Shown piece by piece: positions 16,801 through 25,232 of a stretch of DNA of 29,901 bases (position 1 is the stretch's first letter; the number at the start of each line of letters is the position of its first letter). The translations under genes were made by a program, and so were the position numbers. The notes below the pieces were generated by a model that saw only the letters and a list, made by a program, of their open reading frames with translations, was not told the origin of the DNA and searched no databases. The stretch is from an uncultured Bartonella sp. (GTDB lineage Bacteria > Pseudomonadota > Alphaproteobacteria > Rhizobiales > Rhizobiaceae): the NCBI GenBank assembly GCA_946481695.1, contig CAMLON010000020.1, positions 1-29,901 of the forward strand, read 5' to 3'.

Positions 16801-17655
16801 CAAAGCACAATTAAGCCCGACAGAAAACGGCTTGGCGTGGGCAACCGAATAAAGAAAGGCAGTCGGCGTTTGCCCGGAAAGTGTGCGCCCCGACATATCG
16901 GTAATTGTGCCGGAAATCATGATTGGCAATTCGATATTTTTTTTGGCAAAAACTTCTTTTGCAGCAAAAATAGCCGCTTTGGCATTGAGCGTGTCAAAGA
17001 TCGTTTCAATGAGAAGCAGGTCAACACCGCCATCAATCAGTGCATTGATCTGCTCGCCATAAGCAATGCGCAATTCATCGAAAGTAATGGCACGAAAACC
17101 GGGATTGTTGACATCTGGCGAAATCGACGCGGTCTTATTGGTGGGGCCGATGGAACCGGCAACAAAGCGCGGCTTGCCATCTTTCTCTTCTGCCCGTAAA
17201 GCCGCACGGCGCGCAAGACGGGCGCCATCACGATTAAGCTCATAGACCATATTTTCCATGCCATAATCGGCCTGCGCAATGGTGGTTGAGGAAAATGTGT
17301 TGGTTTCCAGAATGTCGGCACCGGCCAAAGCATAGCGCAAATGGATGTCTTCAATGGCTTTCGGCTGGGTCAATGTCAAAAGGTCGTTATTGCCTTGAAG
17401 AGCGCAGCTACAAGCCACAAACCGCTCGCCACGGAAATGTTCTTCGTCAAAATGGAAAGACTGGATTTGCGTTCCCATCGCGCCATCAAGAATAAGAATG
17501 CGCTCGCGTGCCAATTGGCGCAACTCTTCCGTGCGGTTTTTCGGCTTTTCTGTTTGACCGAACAATTTTTCTACAGGATTTGATTTATCGGAATTTGATG
17601 TTTTGCCCGAGGCTTTCTCTTCACCGGAAGATGACTTTTCGACAATATGTGACAT
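13837..17655 (-). CDS. metH: Cobalamin-dependent methionine synthase
   Basis: This enzyme moves a methyl group from methyltetrahydrofolate through cobalamin to homocysteine, making methionine in the cytoplasm. All four modules are present. Residue numbers count from the ATG at 17673. The homocysteine domain has [11 protein letters not shown] and zinc ligands Cys289, Cys352 and Cys353 ([11 protein letters not shown]), at the same spacing as in the E. coli enzyme. The pterin domain has [16 protein letters not shown] and VIDINMDEG. The cobalamin domain has DVHDIGKN with the cobalt-ligand His806. The reactivation domain contains [20 protein letters not shown]. Two ATGs are possible: 17673 (1278 residues) and 17655 (1272). 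AAGG lies about ten bases before 17655 and nothing suitable precedes 17673, so 17655 is chosen. A palindromic operator lies at 17691-17712. The downstream ProC-like gene overlaps by four bases. Confidence 0.97.
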   Translation of the reverse strand: MSHIVEKSSSGEEKASGKTSNSDKSNPVEKLFGQTEKPKNRTEELRQLARERILILDGAMGTQIQSFHFDEEHFRGERFVACSCALQGNNDLLTLTQPKAIEDIHLRYALAGADILETNTFSSTTIAQADYGMENMVYELNRDGARLARRAALRAEEKDGKPRFVAGSIGPTNKTASISPDVNNPGFRAITFDELRIAYGEQINALIDGGVDLLLIETIFDTLNAKAAIFAAKEVFAKKNIELPIMISGTITDMSGRTLSGQTPTAFLYSVAHAKPFSVGLNCALGAKAMLPLVKEMAANTEELICVYPNAGLPNAFGGYDETPEIMAKELGEYAREGVINIVGGCCGTTPDHIRAIAEAVKPFKPRKPKPQEKLLHLSGLEPFTLTHDIPFINIGERTNVTGSARFRKLITNNDYTAALDVARNQVENGAQVIDINMDEGLIDSVAAMRKFLNLLAAEPDISRVPVMIDSSKWEVIEAGLQCVQGKSIVNSISLKEGEEKFIEHAKLASRYGAAVVVMAFDEKGQADTEQRKVSICERAYRILVDKVGFPPQDIIFDPNIFAIATGIDEHNNYAVDFIEATKEIRKKLPYCHISGGVSNLSFSFRGNEPVREAMHSVFLYRAIAAGMDMGIVNAGQLAVYDTIEPKLKKACEDVILNKDAGATERLLALAEEYRGKAGGGVKKEKDLSWRQLPVEKRLEHALVNGITEFIDADTEEARQKAERPLDVIEGPLMAGMNVVGDLFGSGKMFLPQVVKSARVMKQAVAILLPYMEEEKRKNGGEGHQSAGKIILATVKGDVHDIGKNIVGVVLACNNYEIIDLGVMVPAQTILDAARREKADAIGLSGLITPSLDEMVNVAHEMESQGFDIPLLIGGATTSRVHTAVKINPQYHRGQSVYVLDASRAVGVVSSLLSPQTKTETIKKIRQEYAKLAAAHEKGEQQKTRVSLSEARANALKLDFKNYKPVKPTFLGVKKFDDWDLAELSTYFDWTPFFQSWELRGRFPAILDDEKQGATARQLYDDAQKMLKKIIAEKWFHPKAVIGFWPANRVGDDIRIYTDETRKHERATFFTLRQQLQRREGKPNLALADFVAPVGTPDYLGGFVVTSGFGEEKIAERFKRENDDYSSILVKALADRFAEAFAECLHERVRKVYWGYAADENSTKEDLIVEHYRGIRPAPGYPAQPDHTEKGTLFELLDATKNTGVKLTESYAMWPGSSVAGLYFSHPDSYYFGVAKVERDQVEDYAERKAMPVSEVERWLGPILNYEVKRDK

Positions 17656-17690
17656 AGCAGGGGAACCTTTCATATCAGCCGGTCATGAGT

Positions 17691-17714
17691 GACATAAAGA
17701 TTTCTTTATGTCAA
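17691..17714 (-). promoter_or_regulatory. Palindromic operator overlapping a -35 box in front of metH
   Basis: Perfect 10-bp arms GACATAAAGA and TCTTTATGTC are separated by two bases (17691-17712). On the reverse strand TTGACA (17714-17709) overlaps the first arm and could be the -35 element of the metH promoter. The -10 is poor. Only about 80 bp separate the upstream terminator from the metH start, so the promoter must lie here. The arms resemble what I recall of ArsR-family SahR/SamR sites, which sense S-adenosylhomocysteine or SAM in Proteobacteria. Confidence 0.75.
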
Positions 17715-17734
17715 TAAATTCCAAGAATAGAAAT

Positions 17735-17765
17735 AAAAAACGCCGGTATAAACCGGCGCCTTTTT
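17735..17765. terminator. Bidirectional Rho-independent terminator
   Basis: A perfect 7-bp GC-rich stem (CGCCGGT 17741-17747, ACCGGCG 17752-17758) with loop ATAA has TTTTTT on the reverse strand and CCTTTTT on the forward strand. It ends the small membrane-protein transcript and insulates the metH promoter. Confidence 0.92.
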
Positions 17766-17785
17766 AATAAAACTTTTTGTGATCA

Positions 17786-18031
17786 TCACCGGACAAAAAT
17801 ACCGATAGAGCAAGCGACACACAAAACTGACAGAATTATCAAAATAAGATAGGCCTTTTTCTTGTCGAACAGAATTGCGAAAGCAGAAAACCAGCCCATA
17901 ATACCTGCGCTTAATGCAAACATAAAACCGGCGCGGTTCAAGGCAACAAGATGGGCAGCCATCAGGCCACCAATAATCAACGCACCAAAAACTATTATAA
18001 GACCGGTTGCGAACTTCTCATAATCGTCCAT
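17786..18031 (-). CDS. Small membrane protein, unknown function
   Basis: The 81-residue product begins MDDYEKFATG and has three likely membrane helices (about 8-30, 34-53 and 59-80) with short loops and a basic DKKKAY turn before the last helix. No motif gives a function. A TTG six bases upstream (18037) is in frame, but the ATG at 18031 has AGAGGA at good spacing, so it is preferred. A terminator at 17735-17765 follows, so it forms its own transcription unit ahead of metH on the same strand. Confidence 0.68.
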   Translation of the reverse strand: MDDYEKFATGLIIVFGALIIGGLMAAHLVALNRAGFMFALSAGIMGWFSAFAILFDKKKAYLILIILSVLCVACSIGIFVR

Positions 18032-18333
18032 AATCAATCCTCTTCAAGCGGGCTTGCAATTCTTCTTAAATCAAAGTCCGGCTACTCGATGTTTCTTTCC
18101 TTCTAACGCATGAAAGAGAAAAACAAAATGTTTTTTTCGTTCGTGCCCCTTCAACAATGCGTCTGCTCGCGAAGTTTCTTTCATGGAACCGTTTTTCCTC
18201 TCCCGAACTCTTCGTCGTTAAAGCTATTACACTCTATTTATTGCACAAGCTTTTATGAACAACACCGTTTATGCTGAACAAACTGAACTTGCCAAACCGC
18301 AATTGCCGGTTATTTTTCCCCGCTTGTTGTTTT
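18032..18333. other. Spacer
   Basis: About 300 bp between the small membrane gene and the YraN-like gene, both on the reverse strand. It contains the AAGAGGA ribosome binding site of the former near 18042 and TTTC/GAAA-rich sequence. No gene or RNA is recognised. Confidence 0.45.
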
Positions 18334-18702
18334 TCAATTTTCCGGTTGAAAGAACGACTCTATATGACGGGGAAATTTCCACGGGCTGATTGCAATCAAA
18401 TCATAGCGCAGCCGCAATTTTTTGCGGTCGGGCTGACGCGCGAGAAATATATTGGCTGCATTGTCAAACCGTTTTTCACTTGGCTGTTTAACCGCTTCCA
18501 TCGCCTCTTCAAGGGTAGGACGGGCTTTCACTTCAACAATGGCGATAACATGCCCACGCCGCGCTATAATATCAATTTCGCCGAAACGGGTTTCAAACCG
18601 GCGTGCCGCAATATGATAGCCCTTCATTTGCAACCATAAGCCCGCAAGCCTTTCAGCATAAATGCCGCGTAAATAGGTTTTCTGCTTGTGTTTTTTGTTC
18701 AT
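18334..18702 (-). CDS. YraN/UPF0102 family protein
   Basis: The 122-residue protein has the family's nuclease-like core. GIYAERLAGLWLQMKGYHI (residues about 13-31) is followed by RRFETRFGEIDIIARRG, then IAIVEVKARPTLEEAMEAV and a C-terminal LRYDLIAIS. The E-x-D/EVK pattern (GEIDII...VEVKAR) is the fold signature of Holliday-junction-resolvase-like endonucleases, although biochemical activity of the family is poorly defined. Length is normal. The ATG at 18702 is preceded by AAAAGAG. In alphaproteobacteria this gene commonly follows rsmI. Here it does too, but with a 364-bp repeat-bearing gap between them, so they are probably not one tight operon. Confidence 0.88.
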   Translation of the reverse strand: MNKKHKQKTYLRGIYAERLAGLWLQMKGYHIAARRFETRFGEIDIIARRGHVIAIVEVKARPTLEEAMEAVKQPSEKRFDNAANIFLARQPDRKKLRLRYDLIAISPWKFPRHIESFFQPEN

Positions 18703-19066
18703 GATCTCTTTTCATGAAAAGGTGAAAAAAATGACACATCTATCTACTCACAAGAATAAAGATTTATACAGAAATATTTTTTAAAATATACTTTTCTTAG
18801 ATCGTTCCCTTAACTATTTCAAAGGCGAGAGGGCCGAAAATTTACAAATTGACAGAAAAGATATTTAACGGATTTGTTGAGCCCCTCATCTCTTTCAGCT
18901 ACTCGGGCTTTTTTAGCCACCTTAACCTTTTTCATCCTCTTATCTTTTTCGGTTAGGCGGGCTTCTTATCCTCTGGCCTTCTTGAGCCCCTCATCTTTTT
19001 CAGTTACTTGGACCTTTCGAGCCACCTTAACCTTTTTTTTAAAGCCCCTGATCCGCTTCAAAAAGC
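18703..19066. other. Spacer between rsmI and yraN homologue
   Basis: No supportable gene. The left part (18703-18860) is AT-rich and includes a CTTTTCATGAAAAG inverted repeat near 18709-18722. The right part is C/T-rich on the forward strand and holds a long direct repeat (18877-19037). Confidence 0.5.
18877..19037. repeat. 56-bp direct repeat, period about 105
   Basis: TTGAGCCCCTCATCTCTTTC at 18877 recurs with minor changes at 18982. Both copies continue through a variable ten bases to AGCCACCTTAACCTTTTT, ending near 18932 and 19037. Confidence 0.82.
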
Positions 19067-19951
19067 TTAATCCTTCAGCGATAAAAGGCGTTTGTAGAGT
19101 TCCGGTTTTTTGTGTCCTGTGATTTTCGCCGCTTCTGCGGCGGCTTTTGCTGCGGGAAAATCTTTCGCCAGATCGATCAGAAGTTTGTCGATTTCTTCCG
19201 CACTGAATTTTTCTTCCTGTTTTGACGGTGGTTCAACAATGATAACAATTTCGCCGCGTATCTTTTCGCTATCATTATAGCGTTCTTTCAATTCCGAAAG
19301 TGGCGCAACATCGACTGTCTCGAATTTTTTGGTCATTTCGCGACAGATCGCGCCACGGCGTTTTTCCCCGAACACATCAACCATATCGGATAAAGTTGCG
19401 CAAACGCGGTGCGGGGATTCATAAAAAATCAATGAAGCGGGAATGAGCCCAAGTTCTTCAAGGCGGGCTTTTCTTTGCATGGACTTTGTCGGAAGAAAGC
19501 CGGAAAAGAAAAAACTATCCGTCGGTAGCCCTGTTGCAATCAATGCTGTCAAGGCAGCCGAAGCACCCGGCACCGGCACGATTTTGATATTTTTTTCGCG
19601 TGCCTCGGCAACCAGCCGGAAACCGGGGTCGGAAATAAGTGGCATACCGGCATCACTCACCAATGCCACCGAGTGATTATCTTCAAGAACACCAAGGAGC
19701 TTTCTGCCTGCTTCCTCGACATTGTGTTCCTGATAAACGACCGGCTTCTGGTGGATACCATAACGCTCAAGCAAGATGCGTGTCACTCTGGTATCTTCGC
19801 AGGCAAGTTCATCGGCAGCGGCAATTGTTTCTATTGCCCGCAAGGTGATATCGCCGAGATTTCCTATCGGCGTTGCTACAAGATAGAGCGCCGGTTCAAG
19901 TGCGGGTGCTTCATAAGCATTTGCACCGATGATGTATTTCCTGTCTGCCAA
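19067..19951 (-). CDS. rsmI: 16S rRNA (cytidine-1402-2'-O)-methyltransferase
   Basis: RsmI adds a 2'-O-methyl group to C1402 of 16S rRNA, fine-tuning the decoding centre. The 294-residue protein shows the tetrapyrrole-methylase fold signatures of the family: YLVATPIGNLGDITLRA (about 23-39), CEDTRVTRILLERYGI, VSDAGMPLISDPGFRLVAEA, then VPGASAALTALIATGLPTD and FFFSGFLP. Length is standard. The start appears to be TTG at 19951. An in-frame TGA lies two codons upstream, no ATG precedes the conserved block, and AGGA sits at proper spacing. The preceding CoA-transferase gene ends three bases earlier and its stop overlaps this ribosome binding site, so translation is probably coupled. Confidence 0.94.
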   Translation of the reverse strand: MADRKYIIGANAYEAPALEPALYLVATPIGNLGDITLRAIETIAAADELACEDTRVTRILLERYGIHQKPVVYQEHNVEEAGRKLLGVLEDNHSVALVSDAGMPLISDPGFRLVAEAREKNIKIVPVPGASAALTALIATGLPTDSFFFSGFLPTKSMQRKARLEELGLIPASLIFYESPHRVCATLSDMVDVFGEKRRGAICREMTKKFETVDVAPLSELKERYNDSEKIRGEIVIIVEPPSKQEEKFSAEEIDKLLIDLAKDFPAAKAAAEAAKITGHKKPELYKRLLSLKD

Positions 19952-19954
19952 AAC

Positions 19955-21448
19955 TCATCCTAACATTGAACCCGTTTTCTTGAACTTTTCGTGCAACGAA
20001 AAGGCTTCTTCAAGAATATGCGGGGTCTGCCCTCCGGCCGTTTTGCAAGCACGGTCGAAATAATCGCGCAATATATCATGATAATCGGGATGGGCACATT
20101 TTTCAATGATAAGCGGCGCGCGTTCGCGTGGTGCAAGACCGCGCAAATCGGCATAACCCAATTCTGTCACCAGAACATCGACATCATGCTCTGTATGGTC
20201 GACATGGGCAACCATCGGCACAACGGAGGAAATCTTGCCACCTTTGGCAACCGATTTTGTTACGAAAACCGAAATATAGGCATTCCTCGCAAAATCGCCC
20301 GAACCGCCAATACCGTTCATCATATGGGTACCACCGACATGGGTCGAGTTGACATTGCCGTAAATGTCGGCTTCAAGTGCGGTATTGATCGCGATAATAC
20401 CGAGCCTGCGAATAATTTCCGGATAATTCGATATTTCTTGCGGCCGCAAGATCAACCGGTCCTTATAGCGCCCGATATTCGGGAAAACCCGTGCAGCACA
20501 GGCTTCGCTCAAAGTAATGGACGAGGCCGATGCAAAATCGAGCTTGCCTGCATCGAAAAGTTCGAAGGTCGAATCCTGCAACACTTCGCTATACATCTGC
20601 AAATTATGGAACGGGCTATTCACAAAGCCTGTCAGAACCGCATTGGCAATGGTGCCGATACCGGCCTGAATGGGGCTTAATGTCATATCCATGCGCCCTT
20701 GATCGACCTCTTTCAGGAAGAATTCGGTCAAATGGCGGGCAATGGCATTGGTTGCATCATCGGCCGGCGAAATCAATGACGGGCTATCCGGCACATCCGA
20801 AATGACAATGGCCGCAATTTTGTTTTTATCTACCTTGATTGAAGTCGTGCCGATGCGCGTATCCGGTTTTACAACCCCGACGGGCTTGCGGTTCGGCCGT
20901 GCTTCGGGAATATAGATGTCGTGTATACCTTCAAAATCCGGATTAAGACTGGTATTGAGCTCGATAATAATTTTATCCGCCCCCAAGGCAAAGCTTGCCG
21001 AATTGCCGACAGATGTCGTCGGCACAATCGAACCATCTTCATGAATCATCATCGCTTCGATAATGGCAATATTGACCGGCGGTAACTGGTGGGCGCGCAA
21101 TTGCTCGACCATTTCCGACAAATGTTCATCAATAAACATAACCTCGCCGCGATTGATTGCCGCTCTTAAAGCAGTGTCAACCTGAAACGGCATACGACGG
21201 GCAAGCACGCCTGCCTCGCTCAATATCTTGTCGGTGTCATGACCAAGGGAAGCGCCCGTCAACAGGCTGATTTTAAAAGGGTGTTTTTTCGCCCGTTTTG
21301 CCATTGCATGAGGAACAAGTTTGGCGTCGCCCGCACGGGTAAAGCCGCTCATACCAACGACCATTCCGTCTTTGACAAGGCTTGCCGCCTCGTCCGCCGA
21401 GACGATTTTTGCTCTTAATTCCTCACTCTGAATACGGTCTTCAAACAT
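19955..21448 (-). CDS. Acetyl-CoA hydrolase / succinyl-CoA:acetate CoA-transferase family
   Basis: The 497-residue protein is a full-length class I CoA-transferase of the Ach1/AarC type, which moves CoA between acetate and succinate or hydrolyses acetyl-CoA. Visible signatures are GMSGFTRAGDAKLVPHA (residues about 33-49), SPIQAGIGTIANAV, the catalytic glutamate in MYSEVLQD (Glu288), and GGTHMMNGIGGSGDFARNA near 380-400. The ATG at 21448 has GGGAG eight bases upstream. It is followed by rsmI with a three-base gap, so the two are an operon here, an unusual functional pairing. Sequence alone does not separate hydrolase from succinate transferase; the AarC-like length and motifs favour the transferase. 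Confidence 0.9.
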   Translation of the reverse strand: MFEDRIQSEELRAKIVSADEAASLVKDGMVVGMSGFTRAGDAKLVPHAMAKRAKKHPFKISLLTGASLGHDTDKILSEAGVLARRMPFQVDTALRAAINRGEVMFIDEHLSEMVEQLRAHQLPPVNIAIIEAMMIHEDGSIVPTTSVGNSASFALGADKIIIELNTSLNPDFEGIHDIYIPEARPNRKPVGVVKPDTRIGTTSIKVDKNKIAAIVISDVPDSPSLISPADDATNAIARHLTEFFLKEVDQGRMDMTLSPIQAGIGTIANAVLTGFVNSPFHNLQMYSEVLQDSTFELFDAGKLDFASASSITLSEACAARVFPNIGRYKDRLILRPQEISNYPEIIRRLGIIAINTALEADIYGNVNSTHVGGTHMMNGIGGSGDFARNAYISVFVTKSVAKGGKISSVVPMVAHVDHTEHDVDVLVTELGYADLRGLAPRERAPLIIEKCAHPDYHDILRDYFDRACKTAGGQTPHILEEAFSLHEKFKKTGSMLG

Positions 21449-21535
21449 TTTTTACTCCCATCTCTCGATAGCAACAAGGCCAACCTCTCCCGCCAATTTT
21501 GAAAAATTCAAGTGAAGACTATCGAACTTATGCTA

Positions 21536-22231
21536 TCAAGCCTCTTTCATTTCATCCAAAATTTTTCTTGCCGCTTCCAACGGATTATCGGCTTTGATAA
21601 TAGGCCGGGCTACCACAAGATGGCTTGCACCGGCCTCAATTGCTTCTTTCGGGCTCATGACACGTTTCTGGTCACCTTTATCGGCCCCTTTCGGGCGTAT
21701 ACCGGGGGTGACCAAAGCCATGTCAGGGCCAATCACTTCCCGCAAAGCACGTGCTTCTGCGGCAGAGGCAACAATGCCTCCCATTCCTGCTGAACGCGCA
21801 TCTTTCGCACGCTTTAGCACCAATGTTTTGGCATTGTCTGAGTAGCCTGCCGCTTCAAGATCAGCGTCGTCCATAGAGGTGAGCACTGTCACACCAAGAA
21901 GACAAAGATTGCTTCCTTTGGCCGCGCTCACAGCTGCCCGCATGGCTTTCGGATAAGCGTGAACCGTCAACATATCGACGCCGAGCTTGACGATATTTTC
22001 AACCGCACTTTTTATCGTATTGTCGATATCCAATAGTTTCATATCAAGGAAAACTTTTTTGTTTGCCGCTTTGAGCTCGCGGGCAAATTCAAGCCCGCCG
22101 GCAAACAATAATTGATAGCCGATTTTATAAAAGCTGATGGTATCGCCCAATTCCTGAACCAGCTTTTCTGCCTGCCGAATATCAGCGACGTCCAACCCGA
22201 CAATCAACCGATCCCGCATAACATTCGCCAT
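21536..22231 (-). CDS. pyrF: Orotidine-5'-phosphate decarboxylase
   Basis: PyrF catalyses the last step of UMP synthesis, removing CO2 from orotidine-5'-phosphate in the cytoplasm. The 231-residue protein has the substrate-binding LIVGLDVAD near residues 9-17, Lys36 in FYKIG, and the catalytic block FLDMKLLDI (Asp63, Lys65, Asp68). It then has [16 protein letters not shown] and a C-terminal VTPGIRP phosphate-binding turn. It is complete. A TTG one codon upstream could extend the frame, but the ATG at 22231 has GGAG at good spacing. It is separated from the CoA-transferase gene by 87 bp on the same strand. Confidence 0.95.
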   Translation of the reverse strand: MANVMRDRLIVGLDVADIRQAEKLVQELGDTISFYKIGYQLLFAGGLEFARELKAANKKVFLDMKLLDIDNTIKSAVENIVKLGVDMLTVHAYPKAMRAAVSAAKGSNLCLLGVTVLTSMDDADLEAAGYSDNAKTLVLKRAKDARSAGMGGIVASAAEARALREVIGPDMALVTPGIRPKGADKGDQKRVMSPKEAIEAGASHLVVARPIIKADNPLEAARKILDEMKEA

Positions 22232-22234
22232 CAA

Positions 22235-22866
22235 TCAAACTCCATTGCAATGCCCTTTTCGGACAATCTTTTTTTAAGTCCCCTTTTTCGGGCGACTTTT
22301 TTTAAAAACCTGATTGCATGTTTAAAAACCTGCAATCACCGAACCCACTGTTACGACTTGAGAAGCCATAAACTTCCCGTTCAGCTTCTGCCTTGAGCGC
22401 TTGTTTTAAAAGCAAACGACCGGTGAACGGATAAGGTTCCCTTTAAAGCTCATTATCAGGCATAAACAAAAAGCACAACTTGCCCGTCTTTCCAATCAAG
22501 CAATTGTGCTTCCGTTTTTCTATAATATTCACTGTTTTCATTGCTTTAAAACTTCAAAACCCGACAATCAACCACCGTTTACTATCATCTCCAGTTGCTC
22601 ACATGAACCGGCGTTCAAAAGAAACCCGTATGTTTTATCCGGCAATTCCAACCCGGACAATCGGGTAAACAGTGGTCAATTTTTTAAAATCGACATCATT
22701 TCCCTCAAACCGATATCTATTGCCGTAAAACCGATATCAAATCATTGGCAAATAAAATATCAAAAGAATTGCATCATGAGCAACCTTCGTGCTTTTGCTC
22801 TTCAACAAAAGCACGGGTTACAATGAATATGACAATCAAACAGCGCTTCTTATGTTTTAAAAAAAC
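22235..22866. other. Spacer between pyrF and the lytic transglycosylase gene
   Basis: About 630 bp with no gene I can support. It contains the pyrF ribosome binding site, a repeated TTTAAAAACCTG near 22301-22332, a bidirectional terminator (22463-22517) and AT-rich sequence with ATATCAA/CGATATC-like repeats around 22690-22760. Confidence 0.5.
22463..22517. terminator. Bidirectional hairpin terminator
   Basis: AAGCACAACTTGC (22471-22483) pairs with GCAATTGTGCTT (22500-22511), leaving one bulged C. T-rich tracts follow on both strands (TTTTTG on the reverse, GTTTTT on the forward). It lies downstream of the lytic transglycosylase gene on the reverse strand. Confidence 0.75.
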
Positions 22867-23664
22867 TCATGTACCGCTGTTTTTGAGCTGTGGGATCGGA
22901 ATATTGACAGTGCCGTTACCTGTACTTGCATCGGTCTTTTGTCTGGTAACCGATTCAACGGCGGCTTTGGCATCATCGGAAATGCCGGAATTATCACCAA
23001 GCCCCGTCTCGTCAAGCAGCCCTTTGGCCTTGGCGTCATAATAATAACCACGAGCATAAAGGCGCACTGCCTGCGCTTCGTTACCATCGGCAACCTTATA
23101 GGCACCGGCCAGATATTTTACCGCGAAACGCAAATTGGTTTCTGCGTCAAGCAACCCTTTCGGGTCGCCCTGATACCCCATGCCTTTGGCCGTCGGGTGG
23201 CTGATTTGCATCAATCCGAGATATGGGCCGTTACGAATATTGGGATTGCCGTTGCTTTCACGTTTGACAACGCGCCTTACAAGACTTTCCGGCACATTAT
23301 AGGCCATTGAATATTTGGAAATAAGCTGTTCGACTTCGGGACTTGCATGGGCAAGTTCAACAGGACCGGATTGGCTTTTCAATGCATTGGGATTGGCCGC
23401 ATTGGAATTTAGTGCATTTGCTTTGGCAAGTGCTGCCGGATTTGCTTCCTTGCCGGTATAGGAAAGTTCCTTGAACACCGGCACCGGAATTTTTTTATCA
23501 ATCAGATAGCCATACGATAGAGGTGTCGTCATTGTTCCGACACGCGCTATAGACGTGGTCGCATCGGTGAGTTCGGTCTTCGGTTTGTTCTGCTGTGTAC
23601 AGGCACCCAAAAACCCCGTTAATACGACAATACTACCGCTGACAATCAAACGTCGTTTAGTCAT
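22867..23664 (-). CDS. Lytic transglycosylase lipoprotein (SLT domain)
   Basis: The 265-residue protein has a lipoprotein signal (LTGFLGAC, Cys22), so it should be anchored to a membrane in the periplasm. A linker rich in Ala and Asn (residues about 75-100, with NALNSNAANPNAL) leads to a soluble lytic transglycosylase domain. That domain has the catalytic glutamate in VVKRESNGNPN (Glu136), GLMQISHPTAKGMGY, then NLRFAVKYLAGAY and AVRLYARGYYYDAK. The enzyme cuts the glycan strand of peptidoglycan and forms an anhydromuramyl end. The C-terminal 45 residues are Asp/Thr/Asn-rich and have no recognisable domain. The ATG at 23664 has a modest GGTGG leader. A terminator follows at 22463-22517. It could serve envelope remodelling or a secretion machine; no such genes are adjacent. 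Confidence 0.9.
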   Translation of the reverse strand: MTKRRLIVSGSIVVLTGFLGACTQQNKPKTELTDATTSIARVGTMTTPLSYGYLIDKKIPVPVFKELSYTGKEANPAALAKANALNSNAANPNALKSQSGPVELAHASPEVEQLISKYSMAYNVPESLVRRVVKRESNGNPNIRNGPYLGLMQISHPTAKGMGYQGDPKGLLDAETNLRFAVKYLAGAYKVADGNEAQAVRLYARGYYYDAKAKGLLDETGLGDNSGISDDAKAAVESVTRQKTDASTGNGTVNIPIPQLKNSGT

Positions 23665-23999
23665 GCACCACCCGTTTTTTATTCAAACTTATGCAAACTT
23701 TTCAAAGAAAGCCAATATCACGGCTGACAAAACGCACATACACAGTACAAAAAGTGCGTTCCGGCCTTTATTTGCCGATTTCATGGCAATCCTGTGACCA
23801 AAGTGTCATTTTCTTGTCATCAAAGTGGATACCCCCTTAAAAACTTAATTCAAACAGGGGATAAACCCGTTTTTAATGACACCTTGAAGCATTGCTTCAA
23901 ACTGTTGAGACAATATCTTCAAGCTTCCCAAAACGACATCTAGGCACGTCGGTTGCAAAGTCAACCTAGCACAACTTGTTCGACTTGGCAAAACATGGT
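23665..23999. other. Spacer between mrp and the lytic transglycosylase gene
   Basis: About 335 bp. It contains a perfect 17-base inverted repeat TTGAAGCATTGCTTCAA (23884-23900) and an imperfect AACAGGG/CCCGTT hairpin followed by TTTTT near 23851-23875. No gene is supported. The promoter of the lytic transglycosylase gene should lie here. Confidence 0.5.
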
Positions 24000-25151
24000 T
24001 TACGAAAGGTTATTTGCGAGCTTTTCTGCAATCTCCCGATAAAGTTTGGCAAAAACGCTTTGCGGCTTTTCAATAAAGACAGGCGTGCCAGCATCCGACA
24101 AAGCACGAACGTCCGGATCAAGCGGGATTTCGCCCAAAAAGGGCACCTGCCGGTGATGGGCTTCGCTGCGCGCCCCGCCATGGCCGAATATGTCATAGCG
24201 TTTGCCGGTATCGGGAGCGATAAAATAGCTCATATTCTCGATTACACCCAAAATCGGCACGCCGACCTTGGTAAACATTTCGATTCCCTTGCGGGCATCG
24301 ACAAGTGCGAGATCTTGCGGAGTGGAAACAATCACTGCACCGGTCATCGGCACTTGCTGGGCAAGTGTCAATTGTGCGTCGCCGGTGCCGGGGGGCATAT
24401 CGACAACCAGCACATCAAGCGGCCCCCACAAAACATCACGCAAAAATTGTGTAACAGCCGACATCACCATCGGCCCCCGCCAAACCATCGGGCGGTCTTC
24501 ATCCACGAGAAAACCCATCGACATCAATTTCAGGCCGAATTTTTCAAGTATTTCAAGCTTGTTGCCTTCAACTGCACGTGGACGCTGGTTGATAAGGCCG
24601 GTCAATCTCGGCAATGACGGGCCGTAAATATCGGCATCAAGAAGCCCTGTTTTAAAGCCCCTGTCGGCAAGTGCCAATGCCAGATTGATTGCTGTTGTCG
24701 ATTTGCCGACGCCACCCTTGCCGGAAGCCACAGCGATAATATGCTTGACCCCTTCAATCGGCTTTTTTTCGCCAATGCCGTGGCTCGCACGCGCAATCTT
24801 CGGGTTCGCGTGCCCCGGTTCGACAACAATTCTTTTTGCCGGTGCTTTATGGGGCTCATCGTTATTTGTCGTTTTACCTGCATTGGCCGAACCCTTTTTC
24901 TCGGCAGTCAATGTGACAATTGCGGCTTTGACGCCATCCATTGCCTCGACCACCTTCTGGGCAGCCTGTCGCAACGGCTCCAGTTCTTGTGCCCTTTCAT
25001 CCGGCACAGTTATCGAAAAGAACACTTTTCCATCGGAAATGAATATTTCCGAAACCAGCCCGAGCGAGACGATATCGCTTTCAAAATCGGGCCCTTTTAC
25101 TTTTCTCAATTCGTCGATAACAGCATCGCTTGTGATATTGGACACGCGCAT
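24000..25151 (-). CDS. mrp: Mrp/ApbC family P-loop ATPase, iron-sulfur carrier
   Basis: The 383-residue protein has an N-terminal MIP18/DUF59-like domain (residues 1 to about 80). A Lys/Asn/Pro linker follows, then a deviant-Walker ATPase: SGKGGVGKSTT (143-153), DADIYGPSLPRL, MVWRGPMV and VVDMPPGTGDAQL. Family members carry and deliver Fe-S clusters in the cytoplasm. This protein contains no cysteine at all. The CxxC that binds the cluster in E. coli Mrp is replaced near ENMSYFIAPDTGKRYDIFG, a form I recall from other alphaproteobacteria. Cluster binding would then need other ligands or a partner. The ATG at 25151 has a strong AGGAAGGAA. The gene is followed by a 335-bp spacer and preceded by 81 bp after the hydrolase gene. 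Confidence 0.92.
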   Translation of the reverse strand: MRVSNITSDAVIDELRKVKGPDFESDIVSLGLVSEIFISDGKVFFSITVPDERAQELEPLRQAAQKVVEAMDGVKAAIVTLTAEKKGSANAGKTTNNDEPHKAPAKRIVVEPGHANPKIARASHGIGEKKPIEGVKHIIAVASGKGGVGKSTTAINLALALADRGFKTGLLDADIYGPSLPRLTGLINQRPRAVEGNKLEILEKFGLKLMSMGFLVDEDRPMVWRGPMVMSAVTQFLRDVLWGPLDVLVVDMPPGTGDAQLTLAQQVPMTGAVIVSTPQDLALVDARKGIEMFTKVGVPILGVIENMSYFIAPDTGKRYDIFGHGGARSEAHHRQVPFLGEIPLDPDVRALSDAGTPVFIEKPQSVFAKLYREIAEKLANNLS

Positions 25152-25232
25152 TTCCTTCCTGCAAATCTGCTGGATTTTTGTCTTTCCTATCGCGACGGAA
25201 AGCCTTTGGTCAACCGGCTAACGAGCAGTTTT

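Noticed and set aside
13978..17583. Long frames antisense to metH, up to 278 residues
   Set aside because: They are shadows of a clearly functional 1272-residue gene with all catalytic motifs intact.
17655..17735. SAM riboswitch upstream of metH
   Set aside because: Only about 80 bp separate the terminator from the start codon, and apart from the operator palindrome no pseudoknot-like pairing typical of SAM-II is visible.
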